The notes under the pieces were generated by a model. The model was given only the letters and a program-made list of their open reading frames with translations, made no database searches and had not been told where the DNA came from. From assembly GCA_021604665.1 (NCBI GenBank), contig BQJK01000001.1:1256364-1320363 (forward strand): a stretch of 64,000 nt of DNA. Direction: 5' to 3'. This document shows positions 45,094 through 51,626 of the stretch, one piece after another (positions within the stretch are counted from its first letter, which is position 1; every line of letters begins with the position of its first letter). The stretch is from Rhodomicrobium sp. (GTDB taxonomy: Bacteria > Pseudomonadota > Alphaproteobacteria > Rhizobiales > HXMU1428-3). A program made the position numbers and the translations under genes.

Positions 45094-46113
45094 ATGTCAA
45101 TTTCTATGACTTCAGATATTCACCCAGCCCACCGCATTAATCAGCTTTATTGGGGCTTTGCCATTTCTAGAGCGGTCCATGTCGCAGCTAAATGCGGCAT
45201 CGCCGATCATGTTGTATCAACCGGGACGCCGGTTGATACCATAGCCAAAAAACTATCCCTAAATGAGGACCGGCTCTATAGGCTCATGCGGTTGCTGGCA
45301 TCTTATGAGATATTTGAAGAAACAGACAAAGGCACCTTTAAATCAACGCCGCTATCTGACGCTATAAAATCTGATACCCAGGATAATGTCCGCGATGCAG
45401 CACATCTCGTCACTAAATCCATGTGGGAAGCTTACGGTCATCTTGAGCACAGCATCCGCACCGGAGATGATGCTTATACCGATCTATATGGCAAAGGTGT
45501 TTTCGAATATTTAGATGAGCATCCCGATGAAAGCGAACAATTCGACCGCGCCATGCACAATTACGCAGAACTTGAAAACCCGGTAATTGCAGCAGCGTGT
45601 AAGTTAGAAAAATTTGAAACAATAACCGATGTTGGCGGTGGCCAAGGGGGTTTTCTAAAAGAGGTTCTGCAACTGAACCCCCATTTAAAAGGCACATTAT
45701 TTGACCAACCCCATGTAATCTCCGATGCCATCTTCCCCTCAGGCAATGCCGCGTTAGATGATCGCGTTATGAAAGTTGGTGGTAGTTTCTTTGAAAGCAT
45801 TTCAGGTGAAGCAGACGCCTTTTTCCTTAAAAGAATTCTCCACGATTGGAATGATGAGGATTGCTGCCGCATCTTGCAAACAGTCAAAATGTCTATGACC
45901 CCAGAGAGCAGCCTTTTTGTAATTGATGCCATAGTTCCCGGCGGCAATGTGCCTCATTTCTCAAAAGATCTAGAGGCATTCCTTATCACATGGGGTGGCC
46001 AGGAACGTGACCAGGGCGAGTTTGAAGCCTTGTTCGAAAAAGTTGGAATGAAATTAGCTTCCATCACGGAAACACAGTCCCTACTCTCAATAATTGAAGC
46101 AAAAATTGCCTAA
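45094..46113 (+). CDS. SAM-dependent O-methyltransferase, family 2 (CrtF/ASMT-like)
   Basis: The 339-residue enzyme has the N-terminal dimerisation domain (INQLYWGFAISRAVHVAAKCGIADHVVSTGTPVDTIAKKLSLNEDRLYRLMRLLASYEIFEE) and a SAM-binding core (ITDVGGGQGGFLKEVLQ, then GGSFFESISGEADAFFLKRILHDWNDEDCCRILQTVKMSM). These are the family 2 methyltransferase blocks found in hydroxyneurosporene, plant and antibiotic O-methyltransferases. The general base His is in ILHDWND. The ATG at 45094 is taken; a TTG at 45070 is possible. No biosynthetic genes adjoin it, so the acceptor is unknown. Confidence 0.85.
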   Translation: MSISMTSDIHPAHRINQLYWGFAISRAVHVAAKCGIADHVVSTGTPVDTIAKKLSLNEDRLYRLMRLLASYEIFEETDKGTFKSTPLSDAIKSDTQDNVRDAAHLVTKSMWEAYGHLEHSIRTGDDAYTDLYGKGVFEYLDEHPDESEQFDRAMHNYAELENPVIAAACKLEKFETITDVGGGQGGFLKEVLQLNPHLKGTLFDQPHVISDAIFPSGNAALDDRVMKVGGSFFESISGEADAFFLKRILHDWNDEDCCRILQTVKMSMTPESSLFVIDAIVPGGNVPHFSKDLEAFLITWGGQERDQGEFEALFEKVGMKLASITETQSLLSIIEAKIA

Positions 46114-46153
46114 TTTCAGGGCAAACCACCACAACCAACGGTGGTTCATTACA

Positions 46154-46182
46154 GCGACACACCCTGTCGCAACATTGTGACA
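46154..46182. promoter_or_regulatory. Upstream activator sites of the secreted VOC gene
   Basis: TGTCGC-AACATT-GTGACA (46165-46182) matches the shared 6+6+6 element with one change. A further half-site, GCGACA (46154-46159), is opposed to it. The main site lies about 104 bases before the -24 box. Confidence 0.7.
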
Positions 46183-46275
46183 GATGGGGCGACCAGCGCT
46201 AGGCCGCCCCAAAAAACGTCATAAGAACAACAGTAAAAACAGCAACTTAAAATCAACACACACCGAGGCTGCCAT

Positions 46276-46290
46276 TGGCACGTCCATTGC
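46276..46290 (+). promoter_or_regulatory. Consensus sigma-54 promoter of the secreted VOC gene
   Basis: TGGCACGTCCATTGC is a perfect match to TGGCAC-N5-TTGC. It lies about 130 bases before the chosen start. This is the strongest promoter of its type in the window. Confidence 0.85.
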
Positions 46291-46417
46291 GAAACTAACA
46301 CCGGACTTATAATATTTGGGGAACAAGGGCGCAAAACAAATAAGCACCCCCCTCGAACAACACAGCATGAGCGCCAAATAAAAAAATAATGGCGGTCAAT
46401 TTGGAGGGATGAAACTA

Positions 46418-47017
46418 ATGAAAAAACTATGGCAGAGCTGTGCCGCAATTCTACTTGCACTCACAATGTTCTCGTCACTAGCTGCGGCCGAGGATAAAGG
46501 CATCCCAGGCATGCGCGGGTCACAGCATCTTGGCTTTACAGTCCCTAACGCACAGCAAGCTGTTGATTTCTTCGTTGACGTAATTGGCTGTGAATCTTTC
46601 TACACAATCGGACCATTCGGCCCCTTTAAAGACAATTGGATGACACTTAATCTGAATGTTAATAAAGATGCCGTCATCAAGGTTGCTCACCTCGTTCGCT
46701 GTGGCAACGGTGTTAGTCTTGAAATTTTTGAATACACCTCACCAGATCAAAACACCCAACAGCCTAAAAACAGCGACATTGGTGGCCACCACCTTGCATT
46801 CTATGTTGATGATATGAAAGCCGCAGTTGAGTACCTGAAGAAAAAGGGTGTGAAGATCCTCGGAGAGCCACACACTTTCACAAACACCGGCATGGAAGGC
46901 CTCACCTGGGTTTACTTCATGACACCATGGGGAATGCAGCTAGAAATCGTTAGCTACCCCTATGGCCAAGGCTATGAGCGCAATACTGGTCGCCGCATGT
47001 GGGATCCCCGCTACTAA
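46418..47017 (+). CDS. Secreted VOC/glyoxalase-fold protein
   Basis: The 199-residue protein has a signal peptide (KKLWQSCAAILLALTMFSSLAAAEDKG) and a vicinal-oxygen-chelate fold: GSQHLGFTVPNAQQAVDFFVDVIGCESFYTIGPFGPF, SLEIFEYTSP, GGHHLAFYVDDMKAAVEYLKKKGVKILG and MTPWGMQLEIVSYPYGQGYER. His at the start of strand 1, the HH of the second half and the late Glu are candidate metal ligands. VOC members are normally cytoplasmic; export is uncommon. The second ATG at 46418 is chosen because GGAGG is ten bases upstream. It is a single-gene unit behind a consensus sigma-54 promoter. Reaction unknown; an isomerase, lyase or dioxygenase acting on a periplasmic product of the dehydrogenases is a guess. 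Confidence 0.85.
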   Translation: MKKLWQSCAAILLALTMFSSLAAAEDKGIPGMRGSQHLGFTVPNAQQAVDFFVDVIGCESFYTIGPFGPFKDNWMTLNLNVNKDAVIKVAHLVRCGNGVSLEIFEYTSPDQNTQQPKNSDIGGHHLAFYVDDMKAAVEYLKKKGVKILGEPHTFTNTGMEGLTWVYFMTPWGMQLEIVSYPYGQGYERNTGRRMWDPRY

Positions 47018-47188
47018 TCTTAAGGTCAGTATCCAGTCGGGGGGTGGAAGTAGCACCCCCCAGACAAAAGCTGGTAAACAGCTGCAGACGGACCTGAAAT
47101 GCGGAGCCTAAAAGGCTAAACAACACCCCCATAGTCATAGGGCGAAGCATCTTTATTCTATGGTCCTTAAAGCAAAGGCGCGTGCGAT

Positions 47189-47203
47189 TGGCAGTGCCAT
47201 AGC
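47189..47203 (+). promoter_or_regulatory. Weak sigma-54-like element upstream of HupE-domain gene
   Basis: TGGCAGTGCCATAGC has the GG/GC spacing but two mismatches in the conserved bases, and no nearby activator site. Candidate only. Confidence 0.2.
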
Positions 47204-47305
47204 TCGCTAAGCGGCACCTGCAACCCGACAGACGCAGGTGTCGCCGACGGTTTATAAAACACTATTTTTCCAAAGTCATATTGTAGGGCAAAGGCTGAAG
47301 CTGAG

Positions 47306-48751
47306 ATGAAACACCGCGCTCCAGAACAAAAATATTATCAGCAAGCCCAACAAAAATCGGCCCCGCACAAAGTGGCCAGAGACAAAAGCACTAAAGTGAG
47401 TGCCACTCACCTCAAAGCCCAGCTCTTTTACAAATGTGTTTTACCAGTGCTTACTCTTCTAGCGGTGAGCCTCTATTCCGCCGCTCACTCCCCGCTTGCT
47501 GCCCACTTCAGCCATTTTGAACCTAGAATTATTCACATCACAGAAATACCAGCCCCCGCCACAGCTGACCCAGCCGCTAAAAACACAAACACAGATCAAA
47601 ACACAGCGCAGCAGAACAAAAACTCTGTCGCTATCTATTTAAGAATGCCACTCCCCCTCCTCCTGCTACCAGAAAACTGGGGCGGGGTTGATAGCGGCGA
47701 TGGTATCCCCTTCACCAAGCGTATCAAAGAAGGGAAAGACTGGCGCTACTTCATCGATAAAGCCGCCATTCACCAAAACTCTGCTCTCCTTGAAAAGATG
47801 ATTCAGGACACCCACCAGATTACGCTTAATGGTAAAGACGATAAAAACCTAATTGTTGAGAAGCTGCACATCTTCAGCCCACATAAGCGCAAACCATTTA
47901 GCTCTCTCGCTTATGCTGAGAAAGCCCTCAGCGGTCCCGCCATAGAAATTGACACCACAAAAGGTGAAGTTTTTGACACGCTCATAGATCTAAAAATCAT
48001 CTTGCCTGACGCCCACATTAATGATGCAATCACACTTCGCTCCGGCCTCGGAGAAAAGCTAAAGGTAATCAACCGCCTGGCAAATATCGTTCATATCCAC
48101 CGCGGCGATAAAACAACCAAACAAGTCACCATCGGCGTTCTGGATTCCTCCTTTGATGAAGGCACCTCAAACATCATGATGGCGCTCAATCAGTTAAAGA
48201 GCGGCATCTGGCATATTCTCATTGGCCTTGATCATGTCCTGTTCGTTTTACTCATCATATTGGCAGCAAAAACCTGGCAAGCCGTACTTCGCAATGCGAC
48301 AGGCTTCACCATCGGTCACTCCATCACACTCACATTAGGCGTCCTCGGTCACATACCCCAAGGGCCCTGGTTTATCCCCTCGGTAGAACTGATCATCGCG
48401 GTGACCATATTTTATGGCGCAATCGTACTCATCCTGAAAAAACCTGAACTTTTCGGATTTTCAAATGTCATGATGATCGGCCTGATACATGGCTATGGCT
48501 TTTCTTTTGTATTGTCCGATGTTTTAAAAGAAGGCGGCGGTTTGGATTTCAAAAGCATACTCTTCTTTAATCTCGGCATAGAACTCGGACAGATCATCAT
48601 CTATCTGGCAGCAGCACCACTTATCTATATGGCTGGCAAATATAGCCTTGAAAACCGCCTGGACTGGCGCCGTGCTGTGGCTCTCATCGCGATTGCCATT
48701 TCTTTATTCTGGATCATCGATCGCGGCACCACAGTGCTCGCCGTCATATAA
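47306..48751 (+). CDS. HupE/UreJ_2-domain membrane protein with large periplasmic N-terminal region
   Basis: The 481-residue protein has one N-terminal membrane segment (about residues 45-63). A periplasmic region of about 230 residues follows (PRIIHITEIPAPA to VTIGVLDSSF), then a C-terminal HupE/UreJ_2 domain of about six helices. The family motif is intact: GIWHILIGLDHVLFVLLIILAAKTW, plus GFTIGHSITLTLGVLG and GLIHGYGFSF, all with conserved histidines. Such proteins are thought to handle divalent metals. It lies just after the sigma-54-controlled VOC gene but has no clear activator site of its own. It is the third HupE-family protein in the window. Confidence 0.82.
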   Translation: MKHRAPEQKYYQQAQQKSAPHKVARDKSTKVSATHLKAQLFYKCVLPVLTLLAVSLYSAAHSPLAAHFSHFEPRIIHITEIPAPATADPAAKNTNTDQNTAQQNKNSVAIYLRMPLPLLLLPENWGGVDSGDGIPFTKRIKEGKDWRYFIDKAAIHQNSALLEKMIQDTHQITLNGKDDKNLIVEKLHIFSPHKRKPFSSLAYAEKALSGPAIEIDTTKGEVFDTLIDLKIILPDAHINDAITLRSGLGEKLKVINRLANIVHIHRGDKTTKQVTIGVLDSSFDEGTSNIMMALNQLKSGIWHILIGLDHVLFVLLIILAAKTWQAVLRNATGFTIGHSITLTLGVLGHIPQGPWFIPSVELIIAVTIFYGAIVLILKKPELFGFSNVMMIGLIHGYGFSFVLSDVLKEGGGLDFKSILFFNLGIELGQIIIYLAAAPLIYMAGKYSLENRLDWRRAVALIAIAISLFWIIDRGTTVLAVI

Positions 48752-48769
48752 CGACCGGGCAATCAATAA

Positions 48770-48811
48770 AAAAAGGATGCCTTTGCCATAAGTGGCAAAG
48801 GCATCCTTTTT
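48770..48811. terminator. Strong bidirectional terminator
   Basis: A perfect 19-base stem (48770-48788 with 48793-48811; core GGATGCCTTTGCCA) has a TAAG loop and A/T tails on both sides. It separates the HupE-domain gene from the convergent globin operon. Confidence 0.92.
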
Positions 48812-48845
48812 AATTAGTTTGCTAGCTTGAAATTAAAAAGACCAA

Positions 48846-49298
48846 TCACCTTCCAAACAGAGAAGATAACAGCCCCTTTTTCTTAGGCGGCGCTTCTGCT
48901 GCAGCGGCTTTCATCACACCGGCAAGGGTCGTGTATGTCTCCGTCCAGGCTTCCTTAACTTCAGGCGTAAAATCATCCTTCAGCCCCTGTTCCAAGGTCC
49001 ACAGCAACGCTGAACCAACAGTGTCGTAATGCTCATCGACCACACCATAATCTACATGGCGGCGACCAAGATCTTCAACCGCCGGGATAATCAGCTCAAC
49101 CTGATGGAGGTTAGTAACTGCTGTCGAAAGCATCTTCATCAGCTTGTCACGTTGCGTTGCAATATCATCTGAAAACATCGGTCTGACTTGCGGGGCAATT
49201 TCAAATAACCGCCCATAAAAAAGGTCTCCTGCTTCTGTAGCTATCGGCTCAACTTTTTTGAAAGAAGACTGCACGAGTTCAACTTGTTCTGGTGTCAT
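48846..49298 (-). CDS. Single-domain globin
   Basis: The 150-residue protein has the globin fold: MTPEQVELVQSSFKKVEPIATEAGDLFYGRLFEIAPQVRPMF, then LGRRHVDYGVVDEHYDTVGSALLWTLEQGLKDDFTPEVKEAWTETYTTLAGVM. The proximal haem ligand is the histidine in RRHVDYG. It lacks the reductase domain of flavohaemoglobin and ends in a basic tail (PPKKKGLLSSLFGR) that could contact membranes. The start at 49298 has GAGA upstream; an ATG 13 codons earlier is possible. As last gene of the NsrR-box operon, it is a likely NO dioxygenase or NO sensor/scavenger. The FAD fusion protein could reduce it. Confidence 0.88.
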   Translation of the reverse strand: MTPEQVELVQSSFKKVEPIATEAGDLFYGRLFEIAPQVRPMFSDDIATQRDKLMKMLSTAVTNLHQVELIIPAVEDLGRRHVDYGVVDEHYDTVGSALLWTLEQGLKDDFTPEVKEAWTETYTTLAGVMKAAAAEAPPKKKGLLSSLFGR

Positions 49299-49359
49299 GG
49301 GTTTGTCTCTTTTATTAAATGAAAAGGGTAATGCCATACCCGCCGCACGCCCCGCCCCA

Positions 49360-49392
49360 TTGCTCGCGCCTTAAATCAGGTGACGCGAGCAA
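49360..49392. terminator. Hairpin between the Tll0287-like and globin genes
   Basis: TTGCTCGCG (49360-49368) and CGCGAGCAA (49384-49392) form a perfect 9-base stem. Without a U-run it is more likely an mRNA processing or attenuation element inside the operon. Confidence 0.5.
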
Positions 49393-49425
49393 CAAGCGGA
49401 GGAGGAGGGGGTAAAGCTTCGTCGG

Positions 49426-50010
49426 TTAATCAATCGGGAACCGGATCACAACACCGCCCATTACATCACCGAGTTTGAAATCTTTCTTCGGCGTATCTTT
49501 ATGGTTATTGTGGCAACCAACACAGGGCGATGCCACTGCAGTATCAGCATAAACAGCCGTGAAATATTTTTTACCGCCCAGCGTTTCCTCGCCATAAAAA
49601 TTCTTGCCTTTATTCTCGGCAATATATTTTAGGCCCTTCGTCTCAAGCTCGGTGGTTGGTTTATTTTGTTTATTGATTGGCCAAAGCGACAAGAGAGAAT
49701 AAGAGAAGCTATCTGTTTTATCGGCCACGGCTTCAGCACCAAAACGGAACATTTGCGCTGGCAACGGCAAAGCCTTTTCATCCTCATAGAACTCACTGGC
49801 TTTAATAACTTTATGTTTATTTACCAGCCGCTTAACAACCTTCTTCGTATAAATTGTACGATCAGATGAGAGCACCAGATGCAGCATATCGGCAACCGCT
49901 TGCGGCTCGAATGTTTTAGCGTTGAGCGGCGCGTTAGTTGTCATTAAGCAACCAGCACCTAATGCAGTAGCAAGCGTTAACGCCCTGAGTTTTTCTCGAA
50001 AAATAAACAT
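49426..50010 (-). CDS. Tll0287-like (DUF3365) c-type haem protein
   Basis: The 194-residue periplasmic protein has a signal peptide (ending NAK, about residue 32). Its Tll0287-like haem-sensor fold shows RLVNKHKVIKASEFYEDEKALPLPAQMFRFGAEAV, SYSLLSLWPINKQNKPTTELETKGLKYI and the C-terminal VASPCVGCHNNHKDTPKKDFKLGDVMGGVVIRF. It has one CxxCH haem site. Family members are haem-containing PAS-like domains, often sensors of small gases such as NO or CO when fused to kinases; here it is stand-alone. It lies 58 bases after the multihaem cytochrome and is probably in its operon. Confidence 0.85.
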   Translation of the reverse strand: MFIFREKLRALTLATALGAGCLMTTNAPLNAKTFEPQAVADMLHLVLSSDRTIYTKKVVKRLVNKHKVIKASEFYEDEKALPLPAQMFRFGAEAVADKTDSFSYSLLSLWPINKQNKPTTELETKGLKYIAENKGKNFYGEETLGGKKYFTAVYADTAVASPCVGCHNNHKDTPKKDFKLGDVMGGVVIRFPID

Positions 50011-50068
50011 AACGAAGTCTCCTTAGTCTCTATGTGAGGACAGCAATGGAAGGGGCGGGGTGAGATAA

Positions 50069-51616
50069 TCATTTTTCATCCCCTTTTTTCGACGACCGGC
50101 GTAAAACCCAATCAATACTTTCAATATGGGTTTGAGGCTTGCCGCGGAAATTTTTGCGCACCAGCTTTTCATCAGCCAGCGCATCAATAGTGAAGCGCAG
50201 CCCATGGCAAGATGAGCAGACGCTACGGATCATTTTTTCATTTGGTCTGAGATTGTCATTCTGATTGTGAGCTACAATAGTGATGAAGTTTTCATACTCA
50301 TCTTCCACTGTCACCCGCGGCATATGGCAAGTGGCACAGGTAACTCCAGATCCTTTAGGCAACTCGCCTTTAAGCTCTTTTACCCAAAGCTCATGATGCG
50401 GTGAGCCAAGGTAAGTTTTAGTGTGCTCACTATCATGGCAGCTAACACAAGCCTGCACGTTCGCTGGCTGCACATCAAAATTATGGAGGCCCGCAACTTT
50501 GCCCGTCTGGCTGTTGCGGTTAACAGTGTCGCCTACCTTACCGCTGGCTAAAGCCCCGCGCCCATGGCAAGAGGTACAAGAAAGCTCTCTCCCATGCGCA
50601 TTTGTTTTCATAGGAGAGCGGGCCAGCTCTGGCCTCATTGGCGTAAGCTCTTGTTTTTTAAATAAGCCGAGAGACTTCAAAAATGCCGGCGCCTTGCCCT
50701 CAGAGACAAGCAACCCCTCTTGCTGTCTCATGCCATGCTTGCCAGCTAAAAAGCCTTTATTCTCCTGCACATGGCACGAAGCACAAACAGCGCGGCCAGG
50801 CTTATCTATCCAGCTGGGTTTAATGGCAGCGCCATCAGCCCTTTCAACCTTGCCCGGCTGGTGGCATCCGGAACAATTCACTCCATTCCGCGCATGAGCA
50901 TCCTGGCGCCATTCAGTAAGCACCGCCTCTTTGGCATCACCAGACATATTAGAGAAAATGGACCCAGGCGCATCAGCCGCCGCCATAGAAAGCGCATCGC
51001 CCCGCTTCAACCCACCATACTCTTCAGCTAGCGGTTCCGCATCATGGTTCAGAACAAACGGGTTTGGCTTCATGTCAGGTTCAGTGGCATGGCGCTCAAG
51101 GAAGCGCTCATAAAGCGCCCGGTTATCATGATAATTATGACACCCAGCGCTGGCACAACTTGTAAATTCGAGATTCTGATGCGTCTCCGGCCTGTCCTTG
51201 CCAATATCCTGATGGCAGAGAAAACAATAATCCTTCGGCATCGTCAGCCCCATCGGCTGGGTCAGCTCAGGCCGGTGCTCCGTATGGCAAGTCACACATT
51301 TTGTAACATCAAGCTTCGCCAGGCGATCCGCATTGCGCGGGTCGCGGAATTTTTTTAATGGATGAGAATCGTCAGATATCTTCAGCTCAGCTGCATGGCA
51401 GTTTTCGCATGACTTCTGGATGCTGCTAACATCACTAAACCCTTTGCTATGGCAAGCATTGCAAGCCAGCTCAATCTGATGATGCCCAACCGTCGTCTCA
51501 CCAATCAGAAAATGAGAACGATCGCCCTTAAAAACCATCACAGCAGAGAGATACCCGCCAATAGCAAGAGTGCTGACAATCCAGATAGACCAGAATATGA
51601 AATTTTTTGAGATCAT
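50069..51616 (-). CDS. Membrane-anchored multihaem cytochrome c (11 haem sites)
   Basis: The 515-residue protein has an N-terminal membrane anchor (residues 6-28; NFIFWSIWIVSTLAIGGYLSAVMVF) and a periplasmic multihaem region. I count ten CxxCH motifs (CNACH, CENCH, CVTCH, CFLCH, CSGCH, CASCH, CTSCH, CVSCH, CATCH, CSSCH) plus one CX4CH: CASAGCH at Cys154/Cys159/His160. Many extra histidines (for example SHFLIG, TVGHH) can serve as distal ligands. The family is not one I can name; the layout recalls octahaem and NapC/NrfH-linked nitrogen-cycle cytochromes. The start at 51616 lies ten bases after the upstream stop. Its neighbours (FAD/[2Fe-2S] fusion and globin) suggest NOx reduction or NO detoxification. 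Confidence 0.85.
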   Translation of the reverse strand: MISKNFIFWSIWIVSTLAIGGYLSAVMVFKGDRSHFLIGETTVGHHQIELACNACHSKGFSDVSSIQKSCENCHAAELKISDDSHPLKKFRDPRNADRLAKLDVTKCVTCHTEHRPELTQPMGLTMPKDYCFLCHQDIGKDRPETHQNLEFTSCASAGCHNYHDNRALYERFLERHATEPDMKPNPFVLNHDAEPLAEEYGGLKRGDALSMAAADAPGSIFSNMSGDAKEAVLTEWRQDAHARNGVNCSGCHQPGKVERADGAAIKPSWIDKPGRAVCASCHVQENKGFLAGKHGMRQQEGLLVSEGKAPAFLKSLGLFKKQELTPMRPELARSPMKTNAHGRELSCTSCHGRGALASGKVGDTVNRNSQTGKVAGLHNFDVQPANVQACVSCHDSEHTKTYLGSPHHELWVKELKGELPKGSGVTCATCHMPRVTVEDEYENFITIVAHNQNDNLRPNEKMIRSVCSSCHGLRFTIDALADEKLVRKNFRGKPQTHIESIDWVLRRSSKKGDEK

Positions 51617-51626
51617 CCCGCCGGCC

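Noticed and set aside
47211..47244. Terminator hairpin GCGGCACCTGC/GCAGGTGTCGC
   Set aside because: Near-perfect stem with one wobble pair, but no U-run and it lies upstream of a gene start; function unclear.
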